NCBI GenBank assembly: GCA_016716835.1
Contig: JADJUW010000001.1
Location: 1,322,001-1,386,000, forward strand
DNA: 64,000 bases
From: Myxococcales bacterium
Lineage (GTDB): Bacteria; Myxococcota_A; Polyangia; Haliangiales; Haliangiaceae
Direction of reading: 5' to 3'
Below the pieces are notes generated by a model. The model was not told the DNA's origin, did not search any database, and worked only from the letters and a program-made list of their open reading frames with translations. Both the position numbers and the translations under genes were made by a program. Numbering within the stretch: the first letter of the stretch is position 1; each line of letters begins with the position of its first letter. Positions 26,101-36,732 of this stretch are shown one piece after another.

Positions 26101-27995
26101 GCCTTGGCAATCTCGCCCAGCAGCTGGCGCGCCTGCGCTTCTTCGCCAGCGAGCCGCAAAAACTCACACTGTCGCTCGCGCAAGAAACGAACGTGCGCTG
26201 GCGCATGACCTTCGCCTGTGGCAGGCGTCTCGGCCATGGCGCGACAAAACGCAGCGCCGTCGAGATACGCCGACGTGCGCGCATACAGCTCAAGGGCGCG
26301 CAAAATCGCAGGCATGTAACCCGGTGCCGCCGCAACGGCTTGCCTAAGCCACCCCAACGCCTCGTGCCCATCGCCAGGCTCGCTCGCGCGTTCAAGCGTT
26401 TCGGCGGCGCAGGTCCACATAAAGGCCGCCGCCTGGCCGTCATTAAACTCGCTCGCCAAGATGTGGCCAAGGCGTGCCTGGGCGCGCGCGGCCAACGCGT
26501 CGTCGCCAGCCAGGAGAGCCTCACGCTCGCGCAACAAGGCGATCGTCGCCGCGCCGCTTGGCGCGATGCCACTGGAGTCTAACGAGGCCAGCAGCTCGCT
26601 CGCTTGATCTATCTTGCCGCCGCGAATCAACGCGTCGACGCGCCGCAGGCCAAGCGCAAGCAGCTTGCCCGGATCGGATTCCGACGCCTGCCACGACGCC
26701 ATGACGTCGGCAAGTTCGGCATACTTGCCCGTGCGCTCGGCGGCGACCGACAGCTCCTCGAGCAGCAGCAATTCGGTGGGTGCCAGCGCGAGGGCTTGTT
26801 GCAAGTAGTCCCACGCCTGACCGTGCTCGCCTTGCGCCTGCGCGAGCTGCGCCTGGCGACGACGGACGGCGGCCAGCTCGGTGGGACGGCCAGACGCATC
26901 GCCGGTCGTGCTTGCGAGCGCGGCCTGCAATGTCTTGGCCCGCGCGCCCAACGCTTGCGCCAGCCGTCCGGCATCGCCTGAAAGCTCGGCCAACCGAACC
27001 GCGAGACGGGCGATGCCATCGGCGTCCTGGTCGGCGGCCGCTACCTGCGCGCCGAGATAGTCGAAGGCGTCGCGCGCGGCGTTCGCGCGCGACGGCGCGG
27101 CGCCATCGCCGTCCGCCATCGCAAGCATCGCGTGCGCAACGTCGGTCCAGTACGCGACGCGGCGACCGGGCACGCCGCATTCGTGCGCAAGCTCGGTCCA
27201 CAGCGCGACCCGCTCCTGCGCTGACATGGACGGCAACGCAACGCGCTCGAGGTGCAGCAAGGCGCTCAGCGGCGCCTCCGCTAAATCTGCGCACGCGCGA
27301 TACGCGGCCGCCGCGTCCGCCGCGTCCGCCGTCAGGCCTTGGCGTTCACAAACGATGCCGCGTTCGAGCAAGAGCTCGGCACGGCGTTCGACCCGTTCGG
27401 CGTGCGCTAGCTCGGCATCGATGAGCTTCTGCAAATTCGCCCACAACCCGCGGCGATAGAACAAGCGGCGGATCGCCCACAGATTGGGCGCAAAGCGCGA
27501 TTCCGCGGCCAACGCGCGGCCATACGACTTGATCGCGCGCGCCTCATCGACCAGCCAGCGCTCGTAGAGCTCGCCCAATTCATACGCCAACATGGCGATT
27601 TCATCGGCGGACGACGCGCGGTCGAGCTCGGCCAGCATTTCCTCGGCGCGGCGCTCAAGCAGTTGATGCGACGGGTCGGTGATGAGGTGTTCGAGAATGG
27701 TCGGCGCATCAAACGTGAGATCCCATGTGGTTTCCGCCGCCGCCGCGAGCGGTTGCTCAGGCGCAGGTTCCAGCGCGGGCAACGGTTGCTCAAATTCCGC
27801 TCCGGCCGCAAAGCCACCCGGCCCCACCGCCGCTTTGGGTGCGAGCAGATCGGCTTGATCGTCATCTTCCACGGCCGCGCGCTGGGCGCTGTTTGACATG
27901 GCCTGCTTGGGCGCGACCAACGCTGGCTCGGAATCGCGCGCGGGTGGTCGCGGACGAAACGGAGGCGGCTTGGACGTACGTCCGTCGTTGGCCAT
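23103..27995 (-). CDS. Giant tetratricopeptide-repeat protein, first of a tandem pair
   Basis: 1,630 residues, starting MANDGRTSKPPPFRPRPP with a Pro-rich disordered N-terminus. TPR-like helical hairpins run from about residue 110 to 1,350, for example DYLQQALALAPTELLLLEEL and DLRQALALAPTHAEAQLAYD. A non-TPR C-terminal domain contains VRVFVTRDHPGV and IHLYVSEDVARC, matching the sister protein. It overlaps the next gene by ATGA. It is divergent from hutH across a short (~120 bp) promoter region. The function is unknown; association with the downstream kinase is inferred from order and strand only. Confidence 0.85.
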   Translation of the reverse strand: MANDGRTSKPPPFRPRPPARDSEPALVAPKQAMSNSAQRAAVEDDDQADLLAPKAAVGPGGFAAGAEFEQPLPALEPAPEQPLAAAAETTWDLTFDAPTILEHLITDPSHQLLERRAEEMLAELDRASSADEIAMLAYELGELYERWLVDEARAIKSYGRALAAESRFAPNLWAIRRLFYRRGLWANLQKLIDAELAHAERVERRAELLLERGIVCERQGLTADAADAAAAYRACADLAEAPLSALLHLERVALPSMSAQERVALWTELAHECGVPGRRVAYWTDVAHAMLAMADGDGAAPSRANAARDAFDYLGAQVAAADQDADGIARLAVRLAELSGDAGRLAQALGARAKTLQAALASTTGDASGRPTELAAVRRRQAQLAQAQGEHGQAWDYLQQALALAPTELLLLEELSVAAERTGKYAELADVMASWQASESDPGKLLALGLRRVDALIRGGKIDQASELLASLDSSGIAPSGAATIALLREREALLAGDDALAARAQARLGHILASEFNDGQAAAFMWTCAAETLERASEPGDGHEALGWLRQAVAAAPGYMPAILRALELYARTSAYLDGAAFCRAMAETPATGEGHAPAHVRFLRERQCEFLRLAGEEAQARQLLGEIAKASEPGDPVRLAYDVALELAGQADDRLEWLAVLAKSEPAAARRMDACLAAARVCERRGAWRTSLAWCEQAISHAAAAGDASPTYALTLAMARRHELWQDVYRLQRERMPLLDGDEARAAQLECAWVLEFHLGDPERAFREYGHTLLRFPGDAAAVGGAMRTGLASLELLSAAECAQLRELAGRDPILLANWAQAMSNRDAAAAREAFALAADAAPAEGVDPGAPRFAAQRWWMLASDSAERTAAMARLAMLSAPGDAAASLGEAQAWLGLARAPELATFSASIDEAARHAHAPTQRLALGTSKAFIIARQGDADATARAFHDASRAAEVEPGVWAASTHVRAALAVVEDSLSKSQARLDHARRAAPHRADIQVLAADLMGVSVSAAAPTDAPSAATIDHLMSRADLLEQRMALAADSASQHAWRLDRAEALESAGRVADAMAEVQAVLRDRRSDIRALEAMRRLGLMTGRRDLQAAAAFELATFLRQPAARAALWRQAAALWDTEGADDTSLSKATLAYKRLIIDDPDAAEFARLTELLREFGEYDELVDALSQGISHLRHRMNQLAQVGEAAADREAGLIAAPLADTLCERARYYWHLGDNARALADLRQALALAPTHAEAQLAYDVANARQTQHVAAMARHAAEVSGVHELASVRGTPRVTGPAKTLVDRMDEARAQLASHPHRMALYEELLALSRLGGDLLLASRCESVLRCLSSKADPAPPLPARFPPLIALVHDVDVPAVASPLTNIWQALAPTFLQAGDAERRERYNKAAGPEVSMKQLAQQWPVLASAVAATQRSVRVFVTRDHPGVCRVVDGAPIHLYVSEDVARCVRSSDIARCAGALALSAAQLGSAVTSVPADVAGWIEAAAITMAVPAATRHAWLDVHGVASAVDARVTQLSSSISEAQTALLDAAFAKLATLPGDEQMQLSQWQGGLAEVALRIALVTTGDLAGVLEGFDITAATLQEDPVARRLLPWFVSAQFSELWKQRHMETSL

Positions 27996-28118
27996 AGACT
28001 TGTTTATTATCGCGAGGATCGAAAGCAGGAGCTATGCGCGCGGCGCGCTTTTGTTTGCCATGCGACAGGCCTACGTGTGGGCATGCATGCGACCTGCGCC
28101 CTGTGCTAGGGTGCCGCG

Positions 28119-29663
<1,545 letters not shown>

Positions 29664-29732
29664 ATATGTCTGACATGCAAGATACTTGTTCGGCATATTA
29701 ACTATTGCTGAAACCTGCGCTACCGTGGCGCC

Positions 29733-31703
29733 ATGTGGTGTCTTTTGGCCAATCTGCTCAGTACCGGCGTCTTTATCGCCGCGCTGTTTTCAGGCGCATG
29801 TGACGGCGCGCCACCGACGACGAACCCCGCTTGCAATCCGCTCGCGGAGAATCACTGCCTAACGCCCTGGCCGTCATCCTATTTTGAAACTGGCGATGCC
29901 GCGACGGCCACCGGCAAACGCTTAGCCCTCTCCGCCGAGGTTCTCCCCACGACCTTGCTCGGCGAGGCGACCAACCCCGCGTCGTGGAACCGCGCCGATG
30001 GGTTTTCTGCCGCCGCGCCGATGGTCATGTCGTTTAGCCAAGGCGTTAGTTCCCTAGGCCTCATTGGCCACGACAACATGGATGCCAGCATCACCGATGC
30101 CAGTCCCACAACTTTACTCGATCTCACCACAGGCCAACGCGTGATGCATTTCGCCGAGGTGGATGCCGGGGCCCCCAGCGCCGCCGAGCGCGCCCTGCTC
30201 ATCCGCCCATCCCAACGACTCACGCCCGGTCATCGGTACGCGGTGGCGCTGAGGCGCTCGCTGCGCGATGATACGGGGGCGCCACTGCCGCGATCAACGG
30301 CGTTTGAGGCCGTGCTCGCCGGCGATGTCGACGCCGGTGGCACCCTGACCGCAGCCTATGCGGCGCAGCTGCAAACCACCATCGACGCCGTCGTAGCCAC
30401 TGGCATCCCCAAAGATGAACTCCTGCTAGCGTGGGATTTTACGGTGGCCTCAGACGACTTCGTGCGCCGCGATCTCTTGTCGGCGCGCGATCAAGCGCTG
30501 GCGGCGCTCGCGAGCACGCCCCAGACCTACGAAATTACCGAAACCTTTGCCACCGAACCACCACTTGACCTAATCGTAGATGGCTGGTTCGATGCGCCAC
30601 TATTTTTAACCAATGGCGGCGCCTTCGACCAAACCACCGTGCTTGCACGCGGGACCGACAATACACCGGCGTACGGCGGCATGTACCGCATCCCATTTAC
30701 GGCGGTGGTGCCAACCTGCGCAAAAACCGCCAAGGCACCGGTCGGCATCATCGTATTTGGCCACGGACTCATGGGCCTCGCCTCTGAGGCGCGTGCCTCG
30801 GCGATGCGCGCCACCGCGCCCGCGCTGTGCATGGTCGTCGTTGCGACCGATTGGCGTGGCATGTCAACGCGCGACATTGCCTCGGTCGCGATCACGCTCA
30901 ATAACATTGGCCTTGGGGACGCCGTGTTCGATGTCCTGACCCAAGGCATCGTGAATCCAATCGCGTTGACTCACATCGCCAAGGAGGTGTGGCCGGCCAC
31001 GCTTTTTGCCCACGATCATGACAACGATGCAGCGACGCCCAACATCTCTTTCGTCGACCCGAGCAAAATGTACTTTTACGGGCTTTCGCAGGGCCATGTG
31101 CTCGGCACCGCAGCCGTTGCTTACAACCCATTTATTTCGCGCGCGGTGCTTGGCGTAGGCGGCGGCAATTTTTCATTGATCCTTGAGCGCTCAACCGATT
31201 GGCCGGCGTATCGAGATCTCATGGCGGGCGCCTATCCAAGCGCGCTCGATCGCACGCTCATCATCAACTTGCTGCAACAGCGCTGGGATCGCAGCGAGAC
31301 CGCGGGCGTCGCCAACGACGTCTTGGCCGGCACGGCATTTGGCCATGGCCCCAAGCAGATTCTACTGCACATGGCGCTCGGCGACGACCAGCTGCCCAAC
31401 CTCGCAACCGAGTGGCAGGCGCGAACGATGAATATACCCGTTTTGACGCCATCGCCCGCGACGCCATGGGGGCTCTCCGAGCTAGCGGATGGCCAAGGTG
31501 CCGGCGCCAGCGCCATGGCCATCTATGATAATGGAGCCGCGCCGCCGCCAGCCACCAATATCCCGGCGCCCGATACCAACGCGCACTACGCGACGCGCAC
31601 CCAGCCCGCCGCATGGCGGCAAATGGCGGAGTTCTTTGCCACCGGCGTCATTGCCAATCATTGCCAAGGCCCATGCCTTTGCGCCACCGGCGCGTGTGAT
31701 TAG
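29733..31703 (+). CDS. Lipoprotein with alpha/beta-hydrolase fold
   Basis: 656 residues. A hydrophobic N-terminus ends in LFSGAC, an apparent lipobox. The N-terminal half has Ig-like or beta features (RLTPGHRYAVALRRSLRDDTG). The C-terminal half is an alpha/beta hydrolase: GIIVFGHGLMG forms the oxyanion region and YFYGLSQGHVLG holds the nucleophile Ser in GxSxG. The conserved pattern NPLAENHCLTPWPSSYF near the start is familiar from myxobacterial secreted esterase-like proteins. The substrate is unknown. It lies 69 bp after hutH but is functionally unrelated. Confidence 0.72.
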   Translation: MWCLLANLLSTGVFIAALFSGACDGAPPTTNPACNPLAENHCLTPWPSSYFETGDAATATGKRLALSAEVLPTTLLGEATNPASWNRADGFSAAAPMVMSFSQGVSSLGLIGHDNMDASITDASPTTLLDLTTGQRVMHFAEVDAGAPSAAERALLIRPSQRLTPGHRYAVALRRSLRDDTGAPLPRSTAFEAVLAGDVDAGGTLTAAYAAQLQTTIDAVVATGIPKDELLLAWDFTVASDDFVRRDLLSARDQALAALASTPQTYEITETFATEPPLDLIVDGWFDAPLFLTNGGAFDQTTVLARGTDNTPAYGGMYRIPFTAVVPTCAKTAKAPVGIIVFGHGLMGLASEARASAMRATAPALCMVVVATDWRGMSTRDIASVAITLNNIGLGDAVFDVLTQGIVNPIALTHIAKEVWPATLFAHDHDNDAATPNISFVDPSKMYFYGLSQGHVLGTAAVAYNPFISRAVLGVGGGNFSLILERSTDWPAYRDLMAGAYPSALDRTLIINLLQQRWDRSETAGVANDVLAGTAFGHGPKQILLHMALGDDQLPNLATEWQARTMNIPVLTPSPATPWGLSELADGQGAGASAMAIYDNGAAPPPATNIPAPDTNAHYATRTQPAAWRQMAEFFATGVIANHCQGPCLCATGACD

Positions 31704-31766
31704 AGGCAGGGCGTGCGATCCGCTATAGCGCCGTCGGCTATGACGAAACCGCGCAACTCACGTTTG

Positions 31767-31838
31767 TGACCCCAGAGAGATTCGAACTCAAGTTCCCGGC
31801 TTGAGGGCCAGTGTCCTAGACCGCTAGACGATGGGGCC
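31767..31838 (-). tRNA. tRNA-Glu (anticodon CUC), with a shortened anticodon loop
   Basis: On the minus strand a 72-nt cloverleaf: acceptor GGCCCCA pairs with TGGGGTC (one G-T), and the D arm begins GTCTAGCGGTCTAGGAC. The anticodon stem CTGGC/GCCGG encloses CCTCAA, a six-base loop lacking the usual U33 before CUC. The T stem TTGAG/CTCTC has only three good pairs around TTCGAAT. CCA is not encoded. The total is one base shorter than normal for tRNA-Glu. It may be a decayed copy or carry a sequencing deletion. Confidence 0.7.
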
Positions 31839-31966
31839 AGCGAATTAATAGGCTAGCGCGCGATGACCGCGCCTGTCAACGCGCGCAAAACCGAAAGCAA
31901 ACGAATTCGCGTGCCGCGCTTAGGCGCCTCCTTTCGTACATGCCGCAGGTCGGCTATAAACCTGCG

Positions 31967-33661
31967 ATGACCACGCCGACGCCGCCGGACGCGTTTCTCG
32001 ATAGCCAGCCGCGCAAGGTGAAGGCCGCGCACGGAAGCGCCCTGTCATGCCAAGGCTGGGTGCAAGAGGCCGCGCTGCGCATGCTGCACAACAACCTCGA
32101 TCCCGACGTCGCCGAACGCCCCGACGATCTGGTGGTTTACGGCGGCACCGGCAAGGCGGCGCGCTCGTGGCGCGACTTTGACATTATCAGCCGCGAGCTG
32201 CGCGCGCTGCCAAACGATCACACGCTGCTGGTGCAATCGGGCCGCGCGGTCGGCGTTTTTCGCACTCACGACGAAGCGCCGCGCGTGCTCATTGCCAACT
32301 CCAACCTCGTGCCGCATTGGGCAAATTGGGAGACGTTTCGCGCGCTCGAGGCGCAGGGCCTCACCATGTACGGCCAGATGACCGCGGGCTCGTGGATCTA
32401 CATCGGCACGCAAGGGATTTTGCAGGGCACGTATGAAACCTTCGCGGCGGCGGCGAAGGTGCACTACGGCGAAGGCGCCACGCTGCGCGGCAAGTGGGTG
32501 CTCACCGCGGGGCTTGGCGGCATGGGCGGCGCGCAACCGCTCGCGGTCACGCTCGCCGGCGGCGTGAGCCTCAATATTGAAATTGATCCGTGGCGCATCC
32601 AGCGCCGCCTTGAGACGCGTTATCTCGACGAGGTCGCCGACTCGCTCGACGACGCGCTGCGCCGGGTTGATACCTATTGTGGGCGCGGCGAGGCGCGCTC
32701 GATTGGCCTGTGCGGCAATGCGGCCGACGTGCTCGCGGACGTCGTCAGGCGCGGCGTCGTGCCGGATCTTGTTACCGATCAGACCTCGGCGCACGATCCG
32801 CTAGTTGGCTACATTCCGCAGGGATTGACGCTGGCAGAGGCGGCTGAGCTGCGCACCAGCAATCCCACCGACTACGTCGCCCGCGCCCGCGCGAGCATGG
32901 CTAACCACGTCACGTCGATGTTGGCGCTTAAAGCCAAAGGCGCCCACGTCTTTGATTACGGCAACAACTTGCGTGCGCAGGCGCAAATCGCCGGCGTCAG
33001 CAACGCCTTTGATTACCCCGGCTTTGTCCCCGCTTATATTCGCTCGCAATTTTGCGAAGGCCGCGGGCCGTTTCGCTGGGCCGCGCTGTCGGGCGATCCT
33101 GCCGACATCGCGGTCACCGATGCCGCGCTCGCCGCGCTGCTGCCAAACAACGCCGGCCTGCAGACCTGGCTTGGCTTTGCCAAGGAGCGCGTGGCGTTCC
33201 AAGGGCTGCCGGCGCGTATCTGTTGGCTTGGCTATGGCGAGCGCGAGCAGGCGGGGCTTTTATTTAACGACCTCGTGCGCACCGGCAAGGTCAAGGCACC
33301 CATTGTGATTGGCCGCGACCATCTCGACTGCGGCTCGGTCGCGTCACCCAACCGCGAAACCGAGGCGATGAAAGACGGCTCCGACGCCATTGCCGACTGG
33401 GCCATTCTCAACGCGCTGGTCAATACCGCCGCGGGCGCCTCATGGGTGTCATTTCACCACGGCGGCGGCGTCGGCATTGGTTACTCGCTGCACGCCGGCA
33501 TGGTGATCGTGGCCGACGGTACCGAGCGCCAAGATCGCTGCCTGTCGCGCGTGCTCACCTGCGACCCCGGCATGGGCGTCATCCGCCACGCCGACGCCGG
33601 CTACGACGAGGCCATTGCCACCGCCACCACCAAGGGCGTCGCGATCCCGCTGCGGCGGTGA
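31967..33661 (+). CDS. hutU: Urocanate hydratase
   Basis: HutU adds water to urocanate, giving 4-imidazolone-5-propionate, with tightly bound NAD. About 564 residues from ATG 31967, near the family norm. The Gly-rich NAD site is GLGGMGGAQPLAVTLAGG (about 180-197). Conserved blocks include QGWVQEAALRMLHNNLDPDVAE near the N-terminus, DQTSAHDPLVGYIPQG, and IVIGRDHLDCGSVASPNRET with the catalytic region. An in-frame start 27 bp upstream is possible. It follows a convergent tRNA-Glu. Confidence 0.95.
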   Translation: MTTPTPPDAFLDSQPRKVKAAHGSALSCQGWVQEAALRMLHNNLDPDVAERPDDLVVYGGTGKAARSWRDFDIISRELRALPNDHTLLVQSGRAVGVFRTHDEAPRVLIANSNLVPHWANWETFRALEAQGLTMYGQMTAGSWIYIGTQGILQGTYETFAAAAKVHYGEGATLRGKWVLTAGLGGMGGAQPLAVTLAGGVSLNIEIDPWRIQRRLETRYLDEVADSLDDALRRVDTYCGRGEARSIGLCGNAADVLADVVRRGVVPDLVTDQTSAHDPLVGYIPQGLTLAEAAELRTSNPTDYVARARASMANHVTSMLALKAKGAHVFDYGNNLRAQAQIAGVSNAFDYPGFVPAYIRSQFCEGRGPFRWAALSGDPADIAVTDAALAALLPNNAGLQTWLGFAKERVAFQGLPARICWLGYGEREQAGLLFNDLVRTGKVKAPIVIGRDHLDCGSVASPNRETEAMKDGSDAIADWAILNALVNTAAGASWVSFHHGGGVGIGYSLHAGMVIVADGTERQDRCLSRVLTCDPGMGVIRHADAGYDEAIATATTKGVAIPLRR

Positions 33662-33683
33662 CGTGTGGTAAACCGCTGCCTAT

Positions 33684-35108
33684 ATGCAGCCAATGCAACG
33701 CCTCCTGATATCGACCGTCGCGGCAGCTGCGATCACACACTGGGCGCCATCACCATTGTCCGCTAGCCCCGCCGACCTAATTGGCCTCGATGCGCGCGAC
33801 GTTGGGCAGGCAGTGCCGATTGCAACGGCGACGACGCCGAGCGGCGCAACCCTCAACGCGCCAGCGATGCTGGTTCGCCTGGCCGACCAGCTCAGCATTA
33901 GCATTATCGCGTCGGGCGGCGGCAACTTGGTGAAGCGCCATGCGCGTCCCGCGGGCTATGACATCGACGACAGCATTTATAGCGCGCGGGCGAGCGATCC
34001 CAATGTTCGACTGACGGCGCTCGCCACCGCGGATTTGCCAACCGGCAGCCGCACCACCAACCTCGACGAAGAACTCATGCTCGTCATCACCAACGTGCGC
34101 CGCGTTGCTGACTGGGCCAGCGTGGGCGTCGTGCTCGCGGTGCCCATCGCGTCGCAAATCGCGCCGTCGACCTTTTATGCCGACGAGCGCGAGGCGTATT
34201 TTTCTAACTCGGTGCACTTGGCGCTGCTGCAAGACGATCGCAACACTTCAGTGATCGCGTTTGGCGCTGGGTTTGCCGTCACGCCGGCGCTGTCGTTGGG
34301 GCTGGGCGCGCAATTGCTTGTCGGCGCCGCACCCACGGCGAGCGTCTATGTGCCCAATGCACTCGAGCCCGCAGTCAACGATAGCAATACCACGCTGGCG
34401 CTTGCGCCTTCGGTGGTGCCGGTGGCGAGCGCGCAATACGACCTTACGCCGTCGCTTGCCGTCCTCGGCTCGTTGCGCCTGCGCAGCGCGCAAAAAGTCC
34501 GCGGCGCGACGCAGATTCGCCTGTGGGCCCCCTCCGACAATCCCATCGCGCTTTCGTCGCAAGATCTCCGCTACGACCTCGACTCGCAACCGTTGCGCGG
34601 CGCGCTCGGACTGCGCTATGCGCAAGGCAACCTCACGTTCGCGGCCGAAGGCGTTATGCGTCGCGGCGCCGATTTTCGCGACCAACACGGCGAGGCGCCA
34701 CTCATCCCCTTTCGCAATAGTTGGGAGCTCGGCGCGCACGCTACGGCGCAGGCCCTGGGAAGCACCATCGACGCCGGCGTGCGCTATGTTCGCTCCCCGG
34801 TGCCGGCACAGGTAGGCCGCGAAAACCACGCCGACGCCGACCGCGTGATCATAGGCACTGCGGTCACCCGCGTCATGGCTCGCGGCAAGGTGGTCGCCTC
34901 GCTCGGGCTGGCCGCCCACCGCGTGCGCCATCGCCGCGAAACCAAAGACCTAGCGGCCCTGGTCGACGAGTACCCCGATAGCATCGATATTAGCAACGAT
35001 CCGATCGCCGCTTCGGCGGGTCTTCAGACCAACAATCCCGGCTTTCCGGGGTATACCGTGGGCGGATGGATCGGCGCCCTAGCGCTAACCATTACGGTGA
35101 CCCCATGA
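33684..35108 (+). CDS. Outer-membrane protein, FadL/OmpP1-like
   Basis: 474 residues with an N-terminal signal sequence (MQPMQRLLISTVAAAAI). Features that recall FadL-type transporters are the N-terminal SPADLIGLDARDVGQ and NAPAMLVRLADQL segments and numerous amphipathic strands (SLGLGAQLLVGA, GALGLRYAQGNLTFAAEG, VRYVRSPVP). The protein ends in TITVTP rather than an aromatic residue. It starts 22 bp after hutU and overlaps the following lipoprotein gene by ATGA, so it may be transcribed with hutU. Transport of a hydrophobic compound is a guess. Confidence 0.6.
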   Translation: MQPMQRLLISTVAAAAITHWAPSPLSASPADLIGLDARDVGQAVPIATATTPSGATLNAPAMLVRLADQLSISIIASGGGNLVKRHARPAGYDIDDSIYSARASDPNVRLTALATADLPTGSRTTNLDEELMLVITNVRRVADWASVGVVLAVPIASQIAPSTFYADEREAYFSNSVHLALLQDDRNTSVIAFGAGFAVTPALSLGLGAQLLVGAAPTASVYVPNALEPAVNDSNTTLALAPSVVPVASAQYDLTPSLAVLGSLRLRSAQKVRGATQIRLWAPSDNPIALSSQDLRYDLDSQPLRGALGLRYAQGNLTFAAEGVMRRGADFRDQHGEAPLIPFRNSWELGAHATAQALGSTIDAGVRYVRSPVPAQVGRENHADADRVIIGTAVTRVMARGKVVASLGLAAHRVRHRRETKDLAALVDEYPDSIDISNDPIAASAGLQTNNPGFPGYTVGGWIGALALTITVTP

Positions 35109-35929
35109 AACACATCAAAACCACCAAGTTTTTTCTCGCGCTCACGCTGGCAGCGACCACCATGTCCGCCGCCTGCGGCACCACCGATGACGCGCCGGCT
35201 GCGCCTGACGCGCCGCCCGTGACCAACCCGATTCCCGACAATCCAACCGGCGGCGATGCCATCGGCTCGTGGGCGATGCGACGCATTTACTCCGCCAACG
35301 CGCAAGTGCCCGTGGTCGGCGTGGTGACGACAACATCGATTTCATTCTCCAAGCTTACGGTCACCGCCGATGGCACCGCCCGCACCGGCACGGATGACCT
35401 TTGCGACATCGTGCTTGAGTCGTCGAGTTCGCTCGCCACGCCGTCGCTAATACCGGCGTACATCGCTAGCATGCCTAGCGAGGTCGCCACCGGCGCGCTC
35501 GTCGACGGCGCGCTCACTTTGACGCCGCCGCCAAGCATCCAGGGCGCCGTGCTGGTCAACCCCGCGACGGACGCGCTGCCAACCACGGCCAGTGACGCGC
35601 GCGTGCAAGACCAAGATAACGACGGACTGCCCGGCATAACGGTGAACTTGCAAGTCACCGGCCTTGGCGCGCAGAAGCTCTATATCGTGCAGCGGCTGGT
35701 CGCATCGTGGGTCGCCGACACCGTCGGTACCAATCGCATCGAGGGTCTGGTCGACGTCGACGCCTACGATCAGGTGACCATCGGCGCTTCGAATTCGCTA
35801 TTCGATTCGGACTCGCCCGTCGTCCTCAACGAGAACGGCAACTCCTTTACCATGGTGCGCGTCGACGCCGGGTTTACCTGTGCAGATCTCAACGCCGCCG
35901 GCGAAGCCGATTTATTCGGCGACCGCTAG
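35105..35929 (+). CDS. Lipoprotein, function unknown
   Basis: 274 residues. The ATG at 35105 opens MKHIKTTKFFLALTLAATTM ending in SAAC, a lipobox. A Pro/Asp/Ala-rich linker follows (DAPAAPDAPPVTNPIPDNPT), then a beta-rich domain with SIQGAVLV and QDQDNDGLPGITVNLQV, a possible calcium-binding loop. It is coupled to the barrel gene by an ATGA overlap and could be its lipoprotein partner. The 228-bp gap after it shows nothing. Confidence 0.65.
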   Translation: MKHIKTTKFFLALTLAATTMSAACGTTDDAPAAPDAPPVTNPIPDNPTGGDAIGSWAMRRIYSANAQVPVVGVVTTTSISFSKLTVTADGTARTGTDDLCDIVLESSSSLATPSLIPAYIASMPSEVATGALVDGALTLTPPPSIQGAVLVNPATDALPTTASDARVQDQDNDGLPGITVNLQVTGLGAQKLYIVQRLVASWVADTVGTNRIEGLVDVDAYDQVTIGASNSLFDSDSPVVLNENGNSFTMVRVDAGFTCADLNAAGEADLFGDR

Positions 35930-36156
35930 CAAGCGCGCAAAGGCGCTTGGTGCTTAAGTTGAAGGCCACTCGCCTTAACTCAAATTAATGCCCGCTGCGT
36001 ACTCGCCTCTCCATGTCAGGCCGATAGGCCACGACGCGATAGCCCTCACACCCAGCGTGTTAACGCCAGGACACACCGCGCTGAGGTCTTGATGAAGGCG
36101 GCGACCCGACGCGCATTCACGCCAATTGGCACGCCGGTTGCTCTTACGCTGGCCCG

Positions 36157-36669
36157 ATGATCAAACACATTAAAATTAGTCCCTTCTCGTATCTAATCCT
36201 TAGCGCGGCGATCTCGGTCGCAGGGTGCAACAACGACGGCGACGGCATCGATGGCTCGCGTACCATCTCGTCGCTGACCGCCGACGAAATCGTCGAGATG
36301 TGCGAAAGCTACCAGCTCTCTACGACGCAGATCGAAGGCGGCAAGAAGCTCGGCTGCTTCATTAACTTGCTAGAGGCCGAGGCGTGCACCGAGGAAGCGC
36401 TCGCAGACTGCGTCGCTGACAGCGATGTGGAGCTGGAAACCTGTGAGCCGCCAACGGCCGGAGAACTCGCCGATTTTGCCGATTGCGAAGCCACCGTCGC
36501 CCAGATGCAGGCTTGCCAGAATGGCTATGGCGATATCCTAGAAGACGTCGCGAGCTTTACCTGCGCCGACGCCGAGTCAGAAGGCCTCGATCTTTCACAA
36601 CCTGCCGCTTGCGCCGTGGTGGCCGAGCTATGCCCCGAACTGTTTGGCGACGACGCGCCCGCCGAGTAA
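36157..36669 (+). CDS. Cys-containing acidic lipoprotein
   Basis: 170 residues. MIKHIKISPFSYLILSAAIS is followed by VAGC, the lipobox. The mature part is strongly acidic and helical with about ten Cys in pairs (CESYQ, CFINLLEAEAC, CVADSDVELETC, CTCADA-like spacing), suggesting a disulfide-bonded helical domain. The N-terminal MxKHIK resembles that of the preceding lipoprotein. No function is visible. It lies 63 bp before hutI. Confidence 0.65.
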   Translation: MIKHIKISPFSYLILSAAISVAGCNNDGDGIDGSRTISSLTADEIVEMCESYQLSTTQIEGGKKLGCFINLLEAEACTEEALADCVADSDVELETCEPPTAGELADFADCEATVAQMQACQNGYGDILEDVASFTCADAESEGLDLSQPAACAVVAELCPELFGDDAPAE

Positions 36670-36732
36670 ACGGCGTTGGCCCAGGGCCGGCAGCGATTTG
36701 CCTTCGCGCAGGCCGCCTGCGATAGTGCTGGC

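Noticed and set aside
17965..27995. Long antisense frames within the TPR genes
   Set aside because: High GC with biased third positions opens frames on the opposite strand; none shows a domain or start signal.
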